Below, one piece after another: positions 52,707-62,903 of a stretch of 64,000 bases of DNA (position 1 is its first letter; each line of letters opens with the position of its first letter). A program made the position numbers and the translations under genes. The DNA is from Paludisphaera mucosa (GTDB lineage Bacteria > Planctomycetota > Planctomycetia > Isosphaerales > Isosphaeraceae): NCBI RefSeq assembly GCF_029589435.1, contig NZ_JARRAG010000001.1, positions 796,808 to 860,807 of the forward strand. Direction: 5' to 3'. The notes below the pieces were generated by a model. The model did no database searches. It was not told the origin of the DNA and was given only the letters and a program-made list of their open reading frames with translations.

Positions 52707-54502
52707 TCCTCAAGGAATTGGCCGACCTCGCCCGCCGCGAAGGGCTTCTCGAAGATCCTGACTACGAGCCCAAGCCGGTGCGTTGGACCATCGATATCGG
52801 CCTCGGCGGCAAGTTTCTGGACGCTCCTGAAACCCAGGGGCCCATGGACGCGAAGGGCAAGACCCGTCCGAAAGTGTTCCAGGTGCCCCGGACCCGGCCG
52901 CGCACCAGCGGATCCGCCGCGAACTTCATGGTCGACAAGCCCGAGTACGTGCTGGGCTTCGACCCAGATGAGAACCCGAAGAAGCACGGCAAGCTCGCCG
53001 GGCATCGCTCGTTGTTCCGCGAGTACGTCGAGGAAGGTCTCGCCTTCGCATCCGAGGATCCCGGGATGTCGGCCCTCCTCTGCTTTCTCCGCGACGACGT
53101 CGCGGTCGGCCAGGCCATCGCCAAGCTGCGGGGACCTGCCGTCTCGAACGACCTGATCGCCTTCCGTTACATCGCCGGCGGGGAGAACAACCTGATTCAT
53201 CACCGCGACGCCGTGCGGACGGCCTGGAAGGCCATGAGGAACCCGTCCGAGCGGACGAACAAAAGCCTGCCCGCATGCCTCGTCTGCGGCTTGGCCGCGG
53301 CTCCGGTCGACGTCCATCCTCAGATCAAGCGCATCCCGGGAGGTACCACCTCGGGGATCGCCCTGGTTTCGGCCAACTCCTCGGCTTTCGACTCGCTCGG
53401 CCTGTCGATCACGGATGGAGCCCCGGTCTGCCGGCCCTGCTCGGAAGCTTACGGGACGGCGCTCAACCGCTTGTTCCACCCCGCCTACACCACGCCCAAA
53501 GGCGAGACGCTCTCCCGACGCACCTTCCGACTCTCGGACGACACGGCCGTCGTCTATTGGGCCTCGGGGGCGGATGAGCACAAGTTCGTGGACGAATTCG
53601 GCGACCTCGACTTCGTCGACCCGGCGAAGGCCGGGTCGCTGTTCGAGGCCGTGCTCAAGGGTGAAGGCGCCTTGCTGCGGGATGCCACGCCGTTCCACGC
53701 GCTCATAATCTCCGGCGGCCAGGGACGGGCCATCCTACGCAGCTACTTCCAATCCACCGTGGGAGACGTCGCCACGAGGCTCCGCGAGTATTTCGACGAC
53801 GTCGAGATCGTCCGCAGATTCGAGAACACTTCTCGATGGCCGGCCCTATCCTGGCTCGTCCGGTCCCTGGCCCAGCAGGGGAAATTTGAGAACGTGGACG
53901 CGGACCTCGCCCGCCGCGTCTTCCTGGCGATCTTGGATGGGAATCCCTTCCCGCCCACCGTCCTCGCCGCCGCGGTGCGTCGCATCCGGGCGGAGAGGGA
54001 GGACCCCAAAAGAGGGAAGCAGAAGCACTCGCGCGAGCGGCTCGCCCTCGTCCGCGCCACGCTGAACCGCCGGTATAGAAACGACGATCCGCGAATCAAG
54101 TCCCTGATCTCGAAAGAGGTGTCCGTCATGCTCGACCCGGAATGCAACAACAACGCTTACTGCCTGGGCCGACTGCTCGCCGTCCTGGAGAAGCTCCAGG
54201 GGGACGCAATCGGCACGTCGGGCGCGTCGATCGTCGATCGATTCTACGGCGCGGCCTCCGCCACGCCGGCGGTCGTCTTCGCCACCTTGCTCCGCAAGGC
54301 CCAGCATCACCAGGCCAAGCTCGCAGGCGCGTTCTACCCGAGGCTCATCCAGGAGATCCTGGACCTCCTGCCGGCCGAAGCCTTTCCGTCCACGCTGACG
54401 CTGGAGGAGCAGGGACTTTTCGCCCTGGGTTATTACCACGAGAAGGCCGACCTCTGGCGCTCGAAGCCGAAGCCGGAAGTCGTCGCCGCGACGACTGAGT
54501 GA
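52703..54502 (+). CDS. cas8c: type I-C Cascade large subunit Cas8c (Csd1)
   Basis: 599 residues from the ATG at 52703. Large subunit that recognises the PAM and stabilises the target loop. Csd1 features include MILKELADLARREGLL at the N-terminus, ACLVCG with a later CRPC (a Cys4 zinc-like site), a GTTSGIALVSANSSAFDSLG segment, and AYCLGRLLAVLEKLQ towards the C-terminus. Its stop overlaps a possible GTG start of cas7c. Confidence 0.95.
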   Translation: MILKELADLARREGLLEDPDYEPKPVRWTIDIGLGGKFLDAPETQGPMDAKGKTRPKVFQVPRTRPRTSGSAANFMVDKPEYVLGFDPDENPKKHGKLAGHRSLFREYVEEGLAFASEDPGMSALLCFLRDDVAVGQAIAKLRGPAVSNDLIAFRYIAGGENNLIHHRDAVRTAWKAMRNPSERTNKSLPACLVCGLAAAPVDVHPQIKRIPGGTTSGIALVSANSSAFDSLGLSITDGAPVCRPCSEAYGTALNRLFHPAYTTPKGETLSRRTFRLSDDTAVVYWASGADEHKFVDEFGDLDFVDPAKAGSLFEAVLKGEGALLRDATPFHALIISGGQGRAILRSYFQSTVGDVATRLREYFDDVEIVRRFENTSRWPALSWLVRSLAQQGKFENVDADLARRVFLAILDGNPFPPTVLAAAVRRIRAEREDPKRGKQKHSRERLALVRATLNRRYRNDDPRIKSLISKEVSVMLDPECNNNAYCLGRLLAVLEKLQGDAIGTSGASIVDRFYGAASATPAVVFATLLRKAQHHQAKLAGAFYPRLIQEILDLLPAEAFPSTLTLEEQGLFALGYYHEKADLWRSKPKPEVVAATTE

Positions 54503-54555
54503 GCCCCGTGCGAGCCGAACGTCGATCCTCTAATCCGATTGCGGAGTCACCGAAG

Positions 54556-55569
54556 ATGCCGAGCGAGACGACCAGCCAACCCGTCGACAAGCGATACGAG
54601 TTCGTCTTGTTCTTCGACGTCCAGGACGGGAACCCCAACGGCGATCCCGACGCCGGCAATGCGCCGCGGATCGACCCCGAGACCGGCCAGGGGCTGGTCA
54701 CTGACGTCTGTCTGAAGCGCAAGGTCCGCAACTTCGTCCAACTCACCCAGACCGAGGGGGACGGGAACGAGATGAAGCCCAAGGAGGGTCACGAGATCTA
54801 CGTCAAGGAGCGAGGCATCCTGGCCCTCCAGCAGAAAAGGGCCTATACGGAGCTAAAACTCCAGCCCGATGGCCTGACTACAACCGCGAAGACCGCACGC
54901 GCCTGGATGTGCAGGACGTTCTACGACGTGCGCGCCTTCGGGGCCGTCATGAGCACCGGCAAGGCCGGCGACGAGGACGCCGAGACCAAGGCCGGCAAGA
55001 AGGAGCCGGGAGCGAAGAAGAACGCTCCGAGCGTCCAGAAGCTCTGGAACTGCGGCCAGGTCCGCGGGCCGATCCAGCTCTCGTTCTCGCGGTCGATCGA
55101 GCCGATCCTGGCGCTCGAGCACGCGATCACGCGTGTCGCCCTGACCAACGCCGGCGACACCTCGCGCGGCCAGGAGGTCGCCAGCGATGGCGAGGAGGCA
55201 AGCAGCGGCCAGTTCGGCCGCAAGATGACCGTCCCCTACGGCCTATATCGGGCCCAAGGATTCGTCTCCCCGTTCCTGGCCCGCGACACCGGCTTCTCCA
55301 AGGCCGACCTCGAACTGCTCTGGCAGGCGCTCGCCGGCATGTTCGAGCATGACCGATCGGCCTCGCGCGGCGTCATGGCGGCGCGGTCGCTGATCGTCTT
55401 CGAGCATGCCTCGGCCCTCGGCGACCACCCGGCGCACCGGCTCTTCGACCTCGTCTCCTGCACTCGCCGCGAGGCGGGATCGAAGAAGCCGGCCAGGTCG
55501 TTCGCCGACTACAAGATCGAGGTGGCCCCTTCTCCGACCAATGGCGTGACCATTCACGAGCGGATCTGA
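54556..55569 (+). CDS. cas7c: type I-C Cascade backbone Cas7c (Csd2)
   Basis: 337 residues from the ATG at 54556. Forms the helical filament along the crRNA. The family signature YEFVLFFDVQDGNPNGDPDAGNAPRIDPETGQGLVTDVCLKRKVRN is intact. An upstream GTG at 54499 overlaps the cas8c stop and would add 19 polar residues; the ATG fits the family N-terminus better. The middle holds a charged Lys-rich loop (KAGKKEPGAKKN) longer than in many relatives. Confidence 0.95.
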   Translation: MPSETTSQPVDKRYEFVLFFDVQDGNPNGDPDAGNAPRIDPETGQGLVTDVCLKRKVRNFVQLTQTEGDGNEMKPKEGHEIYVKERGILALQQKRAYTELKLQPDGLTTTAKTARAWMCRTFYDVRAFGAVMSTGKAGDEDAETKAGKKEPGAKKNAPSVQKLWNCGQVRGPIQLSFSRSIEPILALEHAITRVALTNAGDTSRGQEVASDGEEASSGQFGRKMTVPYGLYRAQGFVSPFLARDTGFSKADLELLWQALAGMFEHDRSASRGVMAARSLIVFEHASALGDHPAHRLFDLVSCTRREAGSKKPARSFADYKIEVAPSPTNGVTIHERI

Positions 55570-55591
55570 GTCGATCGTCCGGAGGGGGCGG

Positions 55592-56302
55592 ATGCAGGGT
55601 CGCGAAAGGCCCTCCACCGCCCTGGCTCGCGACTTTATGGGGAGCGATGATGTGGAGGTCGACGATCTGCTGCCCCTATCGGGGTTGCAACACCTGATCT
55701 TCTGCGAGAGACAATTCGCCCTGATCCACGTCGAGCAGCTCTGGGCGGAGAACGCGCTCACGATCTCCGGCGGCCAGCTCCACGAGCGGGTCGACGTGCC
55801 GGGCGTCACCTCGGGCGCCGCCGTGCGAACGGCCCGCGCCCTCCCGCTCCGCTCGGATCGCCCGGGCCTGGGCGGCAAGGCAGACGTGGTCGAATTCCAC
55901 CGCGAGAAGATGGGCGACGGGTGGATAGTCTGGCGCCCCTTCCCCGTGGAGTACAAGCGCGGTCGGCCCAAGACTCGCGGGGCTGACGAGGTCCAGCTCT
56001 GCGCCCAGGCGCTCTGCCTGGAAGATATGCTCGGCCTGGACGTACCGCGCGGAGCCCTCTTCTACGGGGAGACGCGCCGCCGCAAGGAGGTCGAGTTCAC
56101 GCCTTCGCTCCGCTCGCGCGTCGAGGCGGCCGCACTCCGTGGCCGCGAGCTTTTCGATGCTCGGATCACCCCCCGTGCCGCCCGACACAAGGGCTGCGAC
56201 CGTTGCTCGCTCCTGGATCTCTGCCTGCCGGGGGTCACGGGTGCGCCGCCCGAGACGACGGCCCGGACGCGATACGCCGAACTTCCGGAGGACGCGCCTT
56301 GA
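55592..56302 (+). CDS. cas4: CRISPR-associated exonuclease Cas4
   Basis: 236 residues. RecB-like nuclease that trims new spacers and checks the PAM. The Fe-S ligands Cys38 (FCERQ) and Cys202, Cys205, Cys211 (CDRCSLLDLC) are all present, as are the nuclease residues Asp98 (GKADVVEF), Glu120 and Lys122 (PVEYKRG). A start at 55637 would remove a short leader. It overlaps cas1 by 4 bases. Confidence 0.95.
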   Translation: MQGRERPSTALARDFMGSDDVEVDDLLPLSGLQHLIFCERQFALIHVEQLWAENALTISGGQLHERVDVPGVTSGAAVRTARALPLRSDRPGLGGKADVVEFHREKMGDGWIVWRPFPVEYKRGRPKTRGADEVQLCAQALCLEDMLGLDVPRGALFYGETRRRKEVEFTPSLRSRVEAAALRGRELFDARITPRAARHKGCDRCSLLDLCLPGVTGAPPETTARTRYAELPEDAP

Positions 56303-57327
56303 GCAGCTATCACAACACGCTCTACGTGACCACGCCGGGCGCCTACCTCGCCAAGGACCACGAGAACGTCGCGGTGCGGGTGGAGCACCAGACCAGGATG
56401 TCGGTCCCCATGCACCATCTCGGGGGCGTGGTCTGTTTCGGGCCCGTGTCGGCCAGCCCCGAGCTGATGGCCGCCTGCATGGAGCGCGGCATCGGCTTCT
56501 CTTACCTCGACGTCAACGGCCGCTTCCTCGCCCGCGTCGAGGGGCCGGCTTCGGGCAACGTGTTGCTCCGACGTCGACAGTATCGCCTGGCCGACGATCC
56601 CGAAGCGGCGGCGGCCCTGGCTCGTTCCTTCGTCTTCGGAAAGGTCTCCAACTCCCGCGCCATGCTCGTACGCTCGGCCCGCGAACGACCCGAGGCGCCC
56701 CCCGGCCTGCTCGAAGGTGCGGCACGGCTGGCCGGGCGACTCGTCGACCTCGGCCGCCAGCCCATGACGACGGATGAGGCGCGGGGTCATGAGGGCGAGG
56801 CGGCCGCGGGCTACTTTGCGGCGTTCGACGCGATGATCCGCTCGACCGACCCCGCATTCCGCTTCACACTCCGTTCTCGCCGCCCGCCGATGGATCCTGT
56901 CAACGCCCTCCTCTCGTTCGTCTACGCGCTGGTCCGGCACGATTGCACCTCGGCGTTGGCCGCAGTGGGCCTGGATCCCGGCGTTGGCTACCTGCACGTC
57001 GATCGTCCCGGAAGGCCTTCGCTGGCGTTAGACCTGATGGAGGAGTTTAGGCCGGCCCTGGCCGACCGGCTCGTCCTGGCGCTGATCAACCGCAGCCAGG
57101 TCTCGCCGGGAGGGTTCGTCCGCGACGAGGCGGGCGGCGTCTTGATGGACGCGGACACGAGGCGTACGGTGCTGATCGCCTACCAGGAGCGCAAACAGGT
57201 GGCGTTGACGCATCCGATCACCGGCGAGGCGACGACCTTCGCGGTGGTGCCGCACATCCAGGCCCGTCTCCTGGCCAGGACGATCCGCGGCGAGCTTGAG
57301 CGATACCAGCCCTTCCTGGTCCGATGA
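56299..57327 (+). CDS. cas1: CRISPR integrase Cas1
   Basis: 342 residues from a TTG start that overlaps the cas4 stop (TTGA). Integrates new spacers next to the leader together with Cas2. The metal-binding residues appear in GHEGEAAAGYFAAF (Glu), VGYLHVDRPGRPS (His) and LALDLMEEFRP (acidic). The N-terminal domain is typical of the I-C type (NTLYVTTPGAYLAKDHENVAVR). Confidence 0.95.
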   Translation: MSSYHNTLYVTTPGAYLAKDHENVAVRVEHQTRMSVPMHHLGGVVCFGPVSASPELMAACMERGIGFSYLDVNGRFLARVEGPASGNVLLRRRQYRLADDPEAAAALARSFVFGKVSNSRAMLVRSARERPEAPPGLLEGAARLAGRLVDLGRQPMTTDEARGHEGEAAAGYFAAFDAMIRSTDPAFRFTLRSRRPPMDPVNALLSFVYALVRHDCTSALAAVGLDPGVGYLHVDRPGRPSLALDLMEEFRPALADRLVLALINRSQVSPGGFVRDEAGGVLMDADTRRTVLIAYQERKQVALTHPITGEATTFAVVPHIQARLLARTIRGELERYQPFLVR

Positions 57328-57342
57328 CCTACGAGGCATGCG

Positions 57343-57633
57343 ATGCACATCCTGGTCTGCTACGACGTCTCGACCATCACGCCCGATGGTCGACGACGGC
57401 TTCGGAAGGTCGCCCGCCTCTGCAAGGATTACGGCCAGCGAGTCCAGCAGAGCGTCTTCGAATGCAACGTCGGCGACGTCCAGTGGGCGACCCTTCGCCC
57501 GGCCTTGCTGTCGGAATTCAACCCGGCCGAGGACAGTCTGAGGTTCTACCGATTAGGCGAGGACCCGTCCCGCCGGGCCGAGCACCACGGCGTCAAACCT
57601 TCTGTCGACTTCGAGGGGCCGCTGATCGCATGA
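57343..57633 (+). CDS. cas2: CRISPR-associated protein Cas2
   Basis: 96 residues, ferredoxin-like. The conserved Asp8 is in HILVCYDVS, and RLRKVARLCKDYGQRVQQSVFEC is the family signature. It bridges two Cas1 dimers in the integration complex. Last gene of the cas operon, directly before the array leader. Confidence 0.96.
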   Translation: MHILVCYDVSTITPDGRRRLRKVARLCKDYGQRVQQSVFECNVGDVQWATLRPALLSEFNPAEDSLRFYRLGEDPSRRAEHHGVKPSVDFEGPLIA

Positions 57634-57834
57634 TTGACCACTTGGCGAGGCTATCGCGGACTCCAAGCGCAAGCCGTTTCCCAGGGAGGTTCGCGATGTC
57701 TCCGAACGGATTACCGGATCACGACTTAAGCGATGACGGACCATCGACTATCATCCGCGAGATCGGACGCCTACACTGGGTCCGCGTTTTCCGTCACTCA
57801 AGTGCAGTCAGCGACCGTACTTGGAGGGAAGGCG
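57634..57834 (+). promoter_or_regulatory. CRISPR leader
   Basis: 201 bases between the cas2 stop and the first repeat. It is non-coding and more mixed in composition than the array. Its position next to cas2, and the fact that repeats decay only at the far end, identify it as the leader where transcription starts and new spacers enter. No promoter boxes stand out. Confidence 0.75.
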
Positions 57835-60800
57835 GGTCCCCTCGCCGTTAAGGCGGGGGGTGGGTTGGAACACGGAGCGATTGCGGGTCGAGCCCAGGCC
57901 GCTCGGTCCCCTCGCCGTTAAGGCGGGGGGTGGGTTGGAACGTGACGTTCGCCTGGGACTCGACGACCGACACCCAGGGTCCCCTCGCCGTTAAGGCGGG
58001 GGGTGGGTTGGAACGCGAACCGCATGACGGACCAGCGCAGGAGCTTGCGGGTCCCCTCGCCGTTAAGGCGGGGGGTGGGTTGGAACCCCTCCCATGGCTT
58101 CGGGTCCGCGCCCCGCAGGTCGGTCCCCTCGCCGTTAAGGCGGGGGGTGGGTTGGAACAAGGATGGACTGATGGACGAAGCGTCCCCTCCCCCGGTCCCC
58201 TCGCCGTTAAGGCGGGGGGTGGGTTGGAACTCAGTGGCACGATGGACCACAACGATCTGGCCGCGGGTCCCCTCGCCGTTAAGGCGGGGGGTGGGTTGGA
58301 ACAAGACGATCCTTCTCGTCACGGGCCGGACGTCGAAGGTCCCCTCGCCGTTAAGGCGGGGGGTGGGTTGGAACTTCCTCTGGGTCGCCCGGTCCTCGGA
58401 GGTCGGCGACGGTCCCCTCGCCGTTAAGGCGGGGGGTGGGTTGGAACCCGTCGGCGAGCTTCACGGGCTGGGAGTTCGCGGCGGTCCCCTCGCCGTTAAG
58501 GCGGGGGGTGGGTTGGAACCCGATCCAGTCGCCGGACGACACGCGGTCGATCCGGTCCCCTCGCCGTTAAGGCGGGGGGTGGGTTGGAACGCTGTTCAGC
58601 CCGTAGAGTGCGAACTTGGTGTAGGTCCCCTCGCCGTTAAGGCGGGGGGTGGGTTGGAACCTCGCCTACGCCCGGAAGTGCGTCCGCAACAAGGGGTCCC
58701 CTCGCCGTTAAGGCGGGGGGTGGGTTGGAACCGCGACGACCGCACTGGCGTCGAACGTGGAGCCTTGGTCCCCTCGCCGTTAAGGCGGGGGGTGGGTTGG
58801 AACTGCTGCGCCGGCGACAGGCCGTCGGCGTCGTCGCGGTCCCCTCGCCGTTAAGGCGGGGGGTGGGTTGGAACACGATCGTGTTGTTCTGGATGATCGT
58901 GCCGCCGCCGGTCCCCTCGCCGTTAAGGCGGGGGGTGGGTTGGAACGCGAGGCGCCTCAACCCCGACTCGTACCACGACGGGGTCCCCTCGCCGTTAAGG
59001 CGGGGGGTGGGTTGGAACACCCTCCACATGGATGTCGAAGACGCCCGCCGCCTGGGTCCCCTCGCCGTTAAGGCGGGGGGTGGGTTGGAACGTCGGCCTC
59101 CCGAGGTACGAGACGATCGCCGAACTGGTCCCCTCGCCGTTAAGGCGGGGGGTGGGTTGGAACACCGTGATGTCGAGGATGCCGCTGGTGCTGCCCTGGT
59201 CCCCTCGCCGTTAAGGCGGGGGGTGGGTTGGAACCACGTCGGGCACAATCGCAAGAAGGCCGCGAAGCGGTCCCCTCGCCGTTAAGGCGGGGGGTGGGTT
59301 GGAACCTCTGCCTCGCCCCGTCAAGCCTGGACACCCCCGCGGTCCCCTCGCCGTTAAGGCGGGGGGTGGGTTGGAACAAGGCTTCCTCGAAAATCACGGC
59401 CCACGGGCCGAGAGGTCCCCTCGCCGTTAAGGCGGGGGGTGGGTTGGAACGACATGAAGGTCGACTGGCGGTTCATCCGCTTCGCGGTCCCCTCGCCGTT
59501 AAGGCGGGGGGTGGGTTGGAACCGGTTCATGAACACGTACTGGGACAACCGAAGAGGTCCCCTCGCCGTTAAGGCGGGGGGTGGGTTGGAACGCGGAACC
59601 AGCGGACGACGTCCTCGCGATCCACGGTCCCCTCGCCGTTAAGGCGGGGGGTGGGTTGGAACCACGTCTCGGGCGCTTCGAACTTGAGATGCCATCGGTC
59701 CCCTCGCCGTTAAGGCGGGGGGTGGGTTGGAACGTCAAGGCTCTGGCGGATTCACTTCACGAAGACTGGTCCCCTCGCCGTTAAGGCGGGGGGTGGGTTG
59801 GAACCAGATCGAGGGCGAGGGCAAGCTCAGGGACGCCACGGTCCCCTCGCCGTTAAGGCGGGGGGTGGGTTGGAACCAGGCCGATCAGATGATCAAGACG
59901 TTGCAGGACAGGTCCCCTCGCCGTTAAGGCGGGGGGTGGGTTGGAACTCGAATTGGATGAAATAGTCGGCGATGATCCGCGAAGGTCCCCTCGCCGTTAA
60001 GGCGGGGGGTGGGTTGGAACATCCTCCAGAGGCTCGCCACCAAGCTCAACGTCGTGGGTCCCCTCGCCGTTAAGGCGGGGGGTGGGTTGGAACCGGGATT
60101 CGAAACGAAGGCGGGGGAAGCCGAAGGTCCCCTCGCCGTTAAGGCGGGGGGTGGGTTGGAACGCGTTCGCCGCCACCGAGGTGGTGTGGAGCCTGGGGTC
60201 CCCTCGCCGTTAAGGCGGGGGGTGGGTTGGAACAACGAAGCTTCGTACAGACATGTCTGCACGCGAGAGGGTCCCCTCGCCGTTAAGGCGGGGGGTGGGT
60301 TGGAACCAGGTGAAGTTGCCGGCTCCGGTGCCGAACGTCGAGGTCCCCTCGCCGTTAAGGCGGGGGGTGGGTTGGAACCCGTACGCGGTGATCACCCTGC
60401 CCGAGGCCGTCGGTCCCCTCGCCGTTAAGGCGGGGGGTGGGTTGGAACATGGGCAAGGCTCGTCCTGTTCGACGCCGCGAAGGGTCCCCTCGCCGTTAAG
60501 GCGGGGGGTGGGTTGGAACGCGTCCTCATCACTTCGCGGCCTCCTGGATCTCGGGGTCCCCTCGCCGTTAAGGCGGGGGGTGGGTTGGAACCAGAACTGC
60601 TCGTCCTGGGCCTGGCGGGCGGCGGGTCCCCTCGCCGTTAAGGCGGGGGGTGGGTTGGAACTCGGTCGGCTCGACCAACGGCCAGCTCGAGCTGAGGTCC
60701 CCTCGCCGTTAAGGCGGGGGGTGGGTTGGAACCTCTTGCGGGCGGCCGACCGCCTCGCCGAGCTTGGTCCCCTCGCCGTTAAGGCGGGGGGTGGGTTGGA

Positions 60801-61222
60801 ACTGGCCGCGTCCGAGTACCCGTTCTGATCGCCCGGTCCCCTCGCCGTTAAGGCGGGGGGTGGGTTGGAGCCACGGCGCCCGGCTCGACGCGGCGCGGGC
60901 CCATCGGTCCCCTCGCCGTTAAGGCGGGGGGTGGGTTGGAACGGCACGGTCGTGGCGCAGCCGATCCTCAAGGCGTACGAGGTCCCCTCGCCGTTAAGGC
61001 GGGGGGTGGGTTGGAACGCGACCTGCTGCCACTACGCTTGAGCGCAAGAAAGGGTCCCCTCGCCGTTAAGGCGGGGGGTGGGTTGGAACGGCCGACTTCT
61101 GCCGCTCGGCGACGGTCTGGCCGGGTCCCCTCGCCGTTAAGGCGAGGGGTGGGTTGGAACTTCCTTCGCCTCGCCATGCCGATCACCTCCCGGGCGGTCC
61201 CCTCGCCGATAAGGCGGGGGGA
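57835..61222 (+). CRISPR. type I-C CRISPR array, 47 full repeats plus a truncated terminal repeat, 47 spacers
   Basis: The repeat is 37 bases: GGT, then a 9-bp hairpin stem (CCCCTCGCC / GGCGGGGGG, one T-G pair) with loop GTTAA, then the 11-base 3' part TGGGTTGGAAC. Cas5c cutting at the 3' foot of the stem would leave an 11-base 5' handle, as expected for type I-C. Spacers are 32-38 bases, mostly 33-36. Repeats are identical until the distal end: the repeat at 60835 has an A-to-G change near its 3' end, the one at 61124 a G-to-A change, and the last, from 61196, has a T-to-A change and breaks off after the G-run. Transcription is from left to right. Confidence 0.98.
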
Positions 61223-61244
61223 TGTACAACATAGCGAGGCTCCA

Positions 61245-61264
61245 TTTGAATGACGTCATTCAAA
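61245..61264. repeat. 20-bp perfect palindrome at the distal end of the CRISPR array
   Basis: A perfect 20-base palindrome centred between 61254 and 61255, with core TGACGTCA flanked by TTTGAA and TTCAAA, lies 22 bases after the last truncated repeat. It could be a protein-binding site or a transcript end. It is unusual in being AT-rich in GC-rich surroundings. Confidence 0.7.
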
Positions 61265-61835
61265 AGGAGATTGAGTCAAGCGAGAGCTGAATCGGCTTGT
61301 GCGGTACGACAAGACGGAGAGGCGCCCGGTGGAACGCGCATCGAGAAGGCCGTCGAATGAGCGGTCGCCGGCCGCGTAGCGACCCCGGTCGGCCGGTTCC
61401 ACCGTGAGCACATGCAACGTCGCCGTCGACTCCACCACGAAGTCGGTTCAAATCGCCGCCGCCTCGGCTGGAACGTGCTCGAGTTCCGGAACTCGCTCGA
61501 GTAACGCCGTATCGGGGCCGGCGGCCTGGATCGGGGATCGACCGCGACGCGCCAAGGTCGCTGGGGTGTGACGGCTATTCCAGGGCGATCGGCAGGTAGC
61601 CCGAATGTGGTAGCCGGCCTATCAACCTGGTGGCTGGCACTTGATGAGCGCCGCGCCGGACCGGAATTGATGCCGCCCTGCCCAACCTCGAGCCCCTCGA
61701 TGGCCCATGCATGGCGACGGCTACGCGGGCGTCACGGGCGATGGAACCTCTACGCGATCCGGGCCAGTCGAGGCCTTGCGTCGGCTGAATTCCCGTCGAA
61801 GACGCGTCATACATCCCCGAGGGTTGCATAGCCGT

Positions 61836-61944
61836 TGCCCACCCGGCGGGCCGGTCCCGCCTTTACCTCGACGGCGGGTCTGCCGCTACGAGGCGATCGA
61901 CCACATCTGCCCACCCGGCGGGCCGGTCCCGCCTTTACCTCGAC
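61836..61944. repeat. two perfect 37-base repeats with a 35-base gap, CRISPR-like
   Basis: The same 37 bases occur at 61836-61872 and 61908-61944, separated by 35 unique bases. Each copy contains a 6-bp hairpin (GGCGGG, loop CCGGT, CCCGCC) with 9 bases before and 11 bases (TTTACCTCGAC) after the stem. Repeat length, 3' tail length and gap length all equal or fall within those of the main array, but the sequence is different. A weakly similar third copy may lie near 61999-62026. Confidence 0.75.
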
Positions 61945-62377
61945 CCCACGGGGAGGCTGAACCCTCTTCTAAACCGTGTCGAGGGAGTCCAAGCTCCGCT
62001 ACCCGGCGGCGGTCGCGCCAACCTGCCGAAGGCGCGGTACGCCCAAGTCGGTGCAAGGCTACGACAATCTCTACTCCGGCGAAGCAGCCGGGTCTCTGGT
62101 ACAGCCCAAAACCGAGGGCTGCCTGACGGCCGACCTTGAACCCGTCGGCGGCCCTGCGTTAGGCCCGTTCGCCCGCTTCGGCGAGGCGCAGCAGTCCGAG
62201 GCGCCCTGGCTCGAGGCGCACCGGCTCACACCCCGACCCTTACTTATCCCGGCAACCGCGAGCAACGCGACGCACCAAATTCACGCATCCCCGACCCGCC
62301 CCGTCGCCGCGCGCGACTCCGAGGCCGCCGGGCGTCCCGGACGGCCCGGTCCGCCCCCCGCCCGAGAGGAGCAACTC

Positions 62378-62683
62378 GTGACCTCGTCCCGACTCGAACG
62401 ATCCGTCGCCCGCCGCACCGGCGATCCGCTCGCCGTGATCCGCCGCCTCGGCTTCCAGGCCCGCTCCGGCCGCCCCGACGACTTGGAGGCTGAGGACCTC
62501 CACCTGGCCGTCGCCTGCCCGTTCTGCGGCTCGAACGTCCCCGTGCCGTCCGCCCCCTGCGGCCCGCCCGCGCTGGCCGGCTGCGGCAATTGCGACGTCG
62601 AGTTCGACGTCGCCCCCGACGACCTCTTCGCCGCCGCACCGGGGATGGGGATGCGGCCTCACCGCCGCGTCTTCACGGCGTAG
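62378..62683 (+). CDS. small zinc-ribbon protein
   Basis: 101 residues from a GTG preceded by AGAGGAG at good spacing. Two CxxC pairs (CPFCG and CGNC) about 25 residues apart predict a zinc ribbon in the C-terminal half; the N-terminal half is Arg/Asp-rich. The open frame runs upstream to 61976, but that part lacks protein character. No function is recognised. Confidence 0.55.
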   Translation: MTSSRLERSVARRTGDPLAVIRRLGFQARSGRPDDLEAEDLHLAVACPFCGSNVPVPSAPCGPPALAGCGNCDVEFDVAPDDLFAAAPGMGMRPHRRVFTA

Positions 62684-62903
62684 CCCGTCGACGACCGCGC
62701 GCCCGCGGACGTCGTCGAGCCACGTCGATCCCGAACCGACCCGAATCATGGAGCCGCCCCTTGATCGTCGTCCGCCGCCTGCCGTCCGTTTTCCGCAGGC
62801 AGCTCCCGAGCGTCATGCACGGGTGGTCTTCTCCTCCCATCGTCTCCCAAGACGACCCGATCGCCGAGACGCAAGCAAGTCCCGATCCAGGAGGTAGTCG
62901 CCC

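Larger units (their letters stand above)
61223..62377. other. non-coding stretch after the CRISPR array
   Basis: 1155 bases with no intact gene recognised. It holds the palindrome at 61245-61264 and the two-copy 37-base repeat at 61836-61944. Minus-strand frames around 61256-61451 (with TATLHVLTVEPADRG) could be a fragment of a lost gene. Confidence 0.4.

Noticed and set aside
57918-61253. Many open frames running through the CRISPR array on both strands
   Set aside because: They only translate the repeat over and over (for example GPLAVKAGGGLE) and are explained by the array.
61976-62377. Upstream extension of the zinc-ribbon frame to 235 residues
   Set aside because: Lacks protein character; the GTG at 62378 has a ribosome site.
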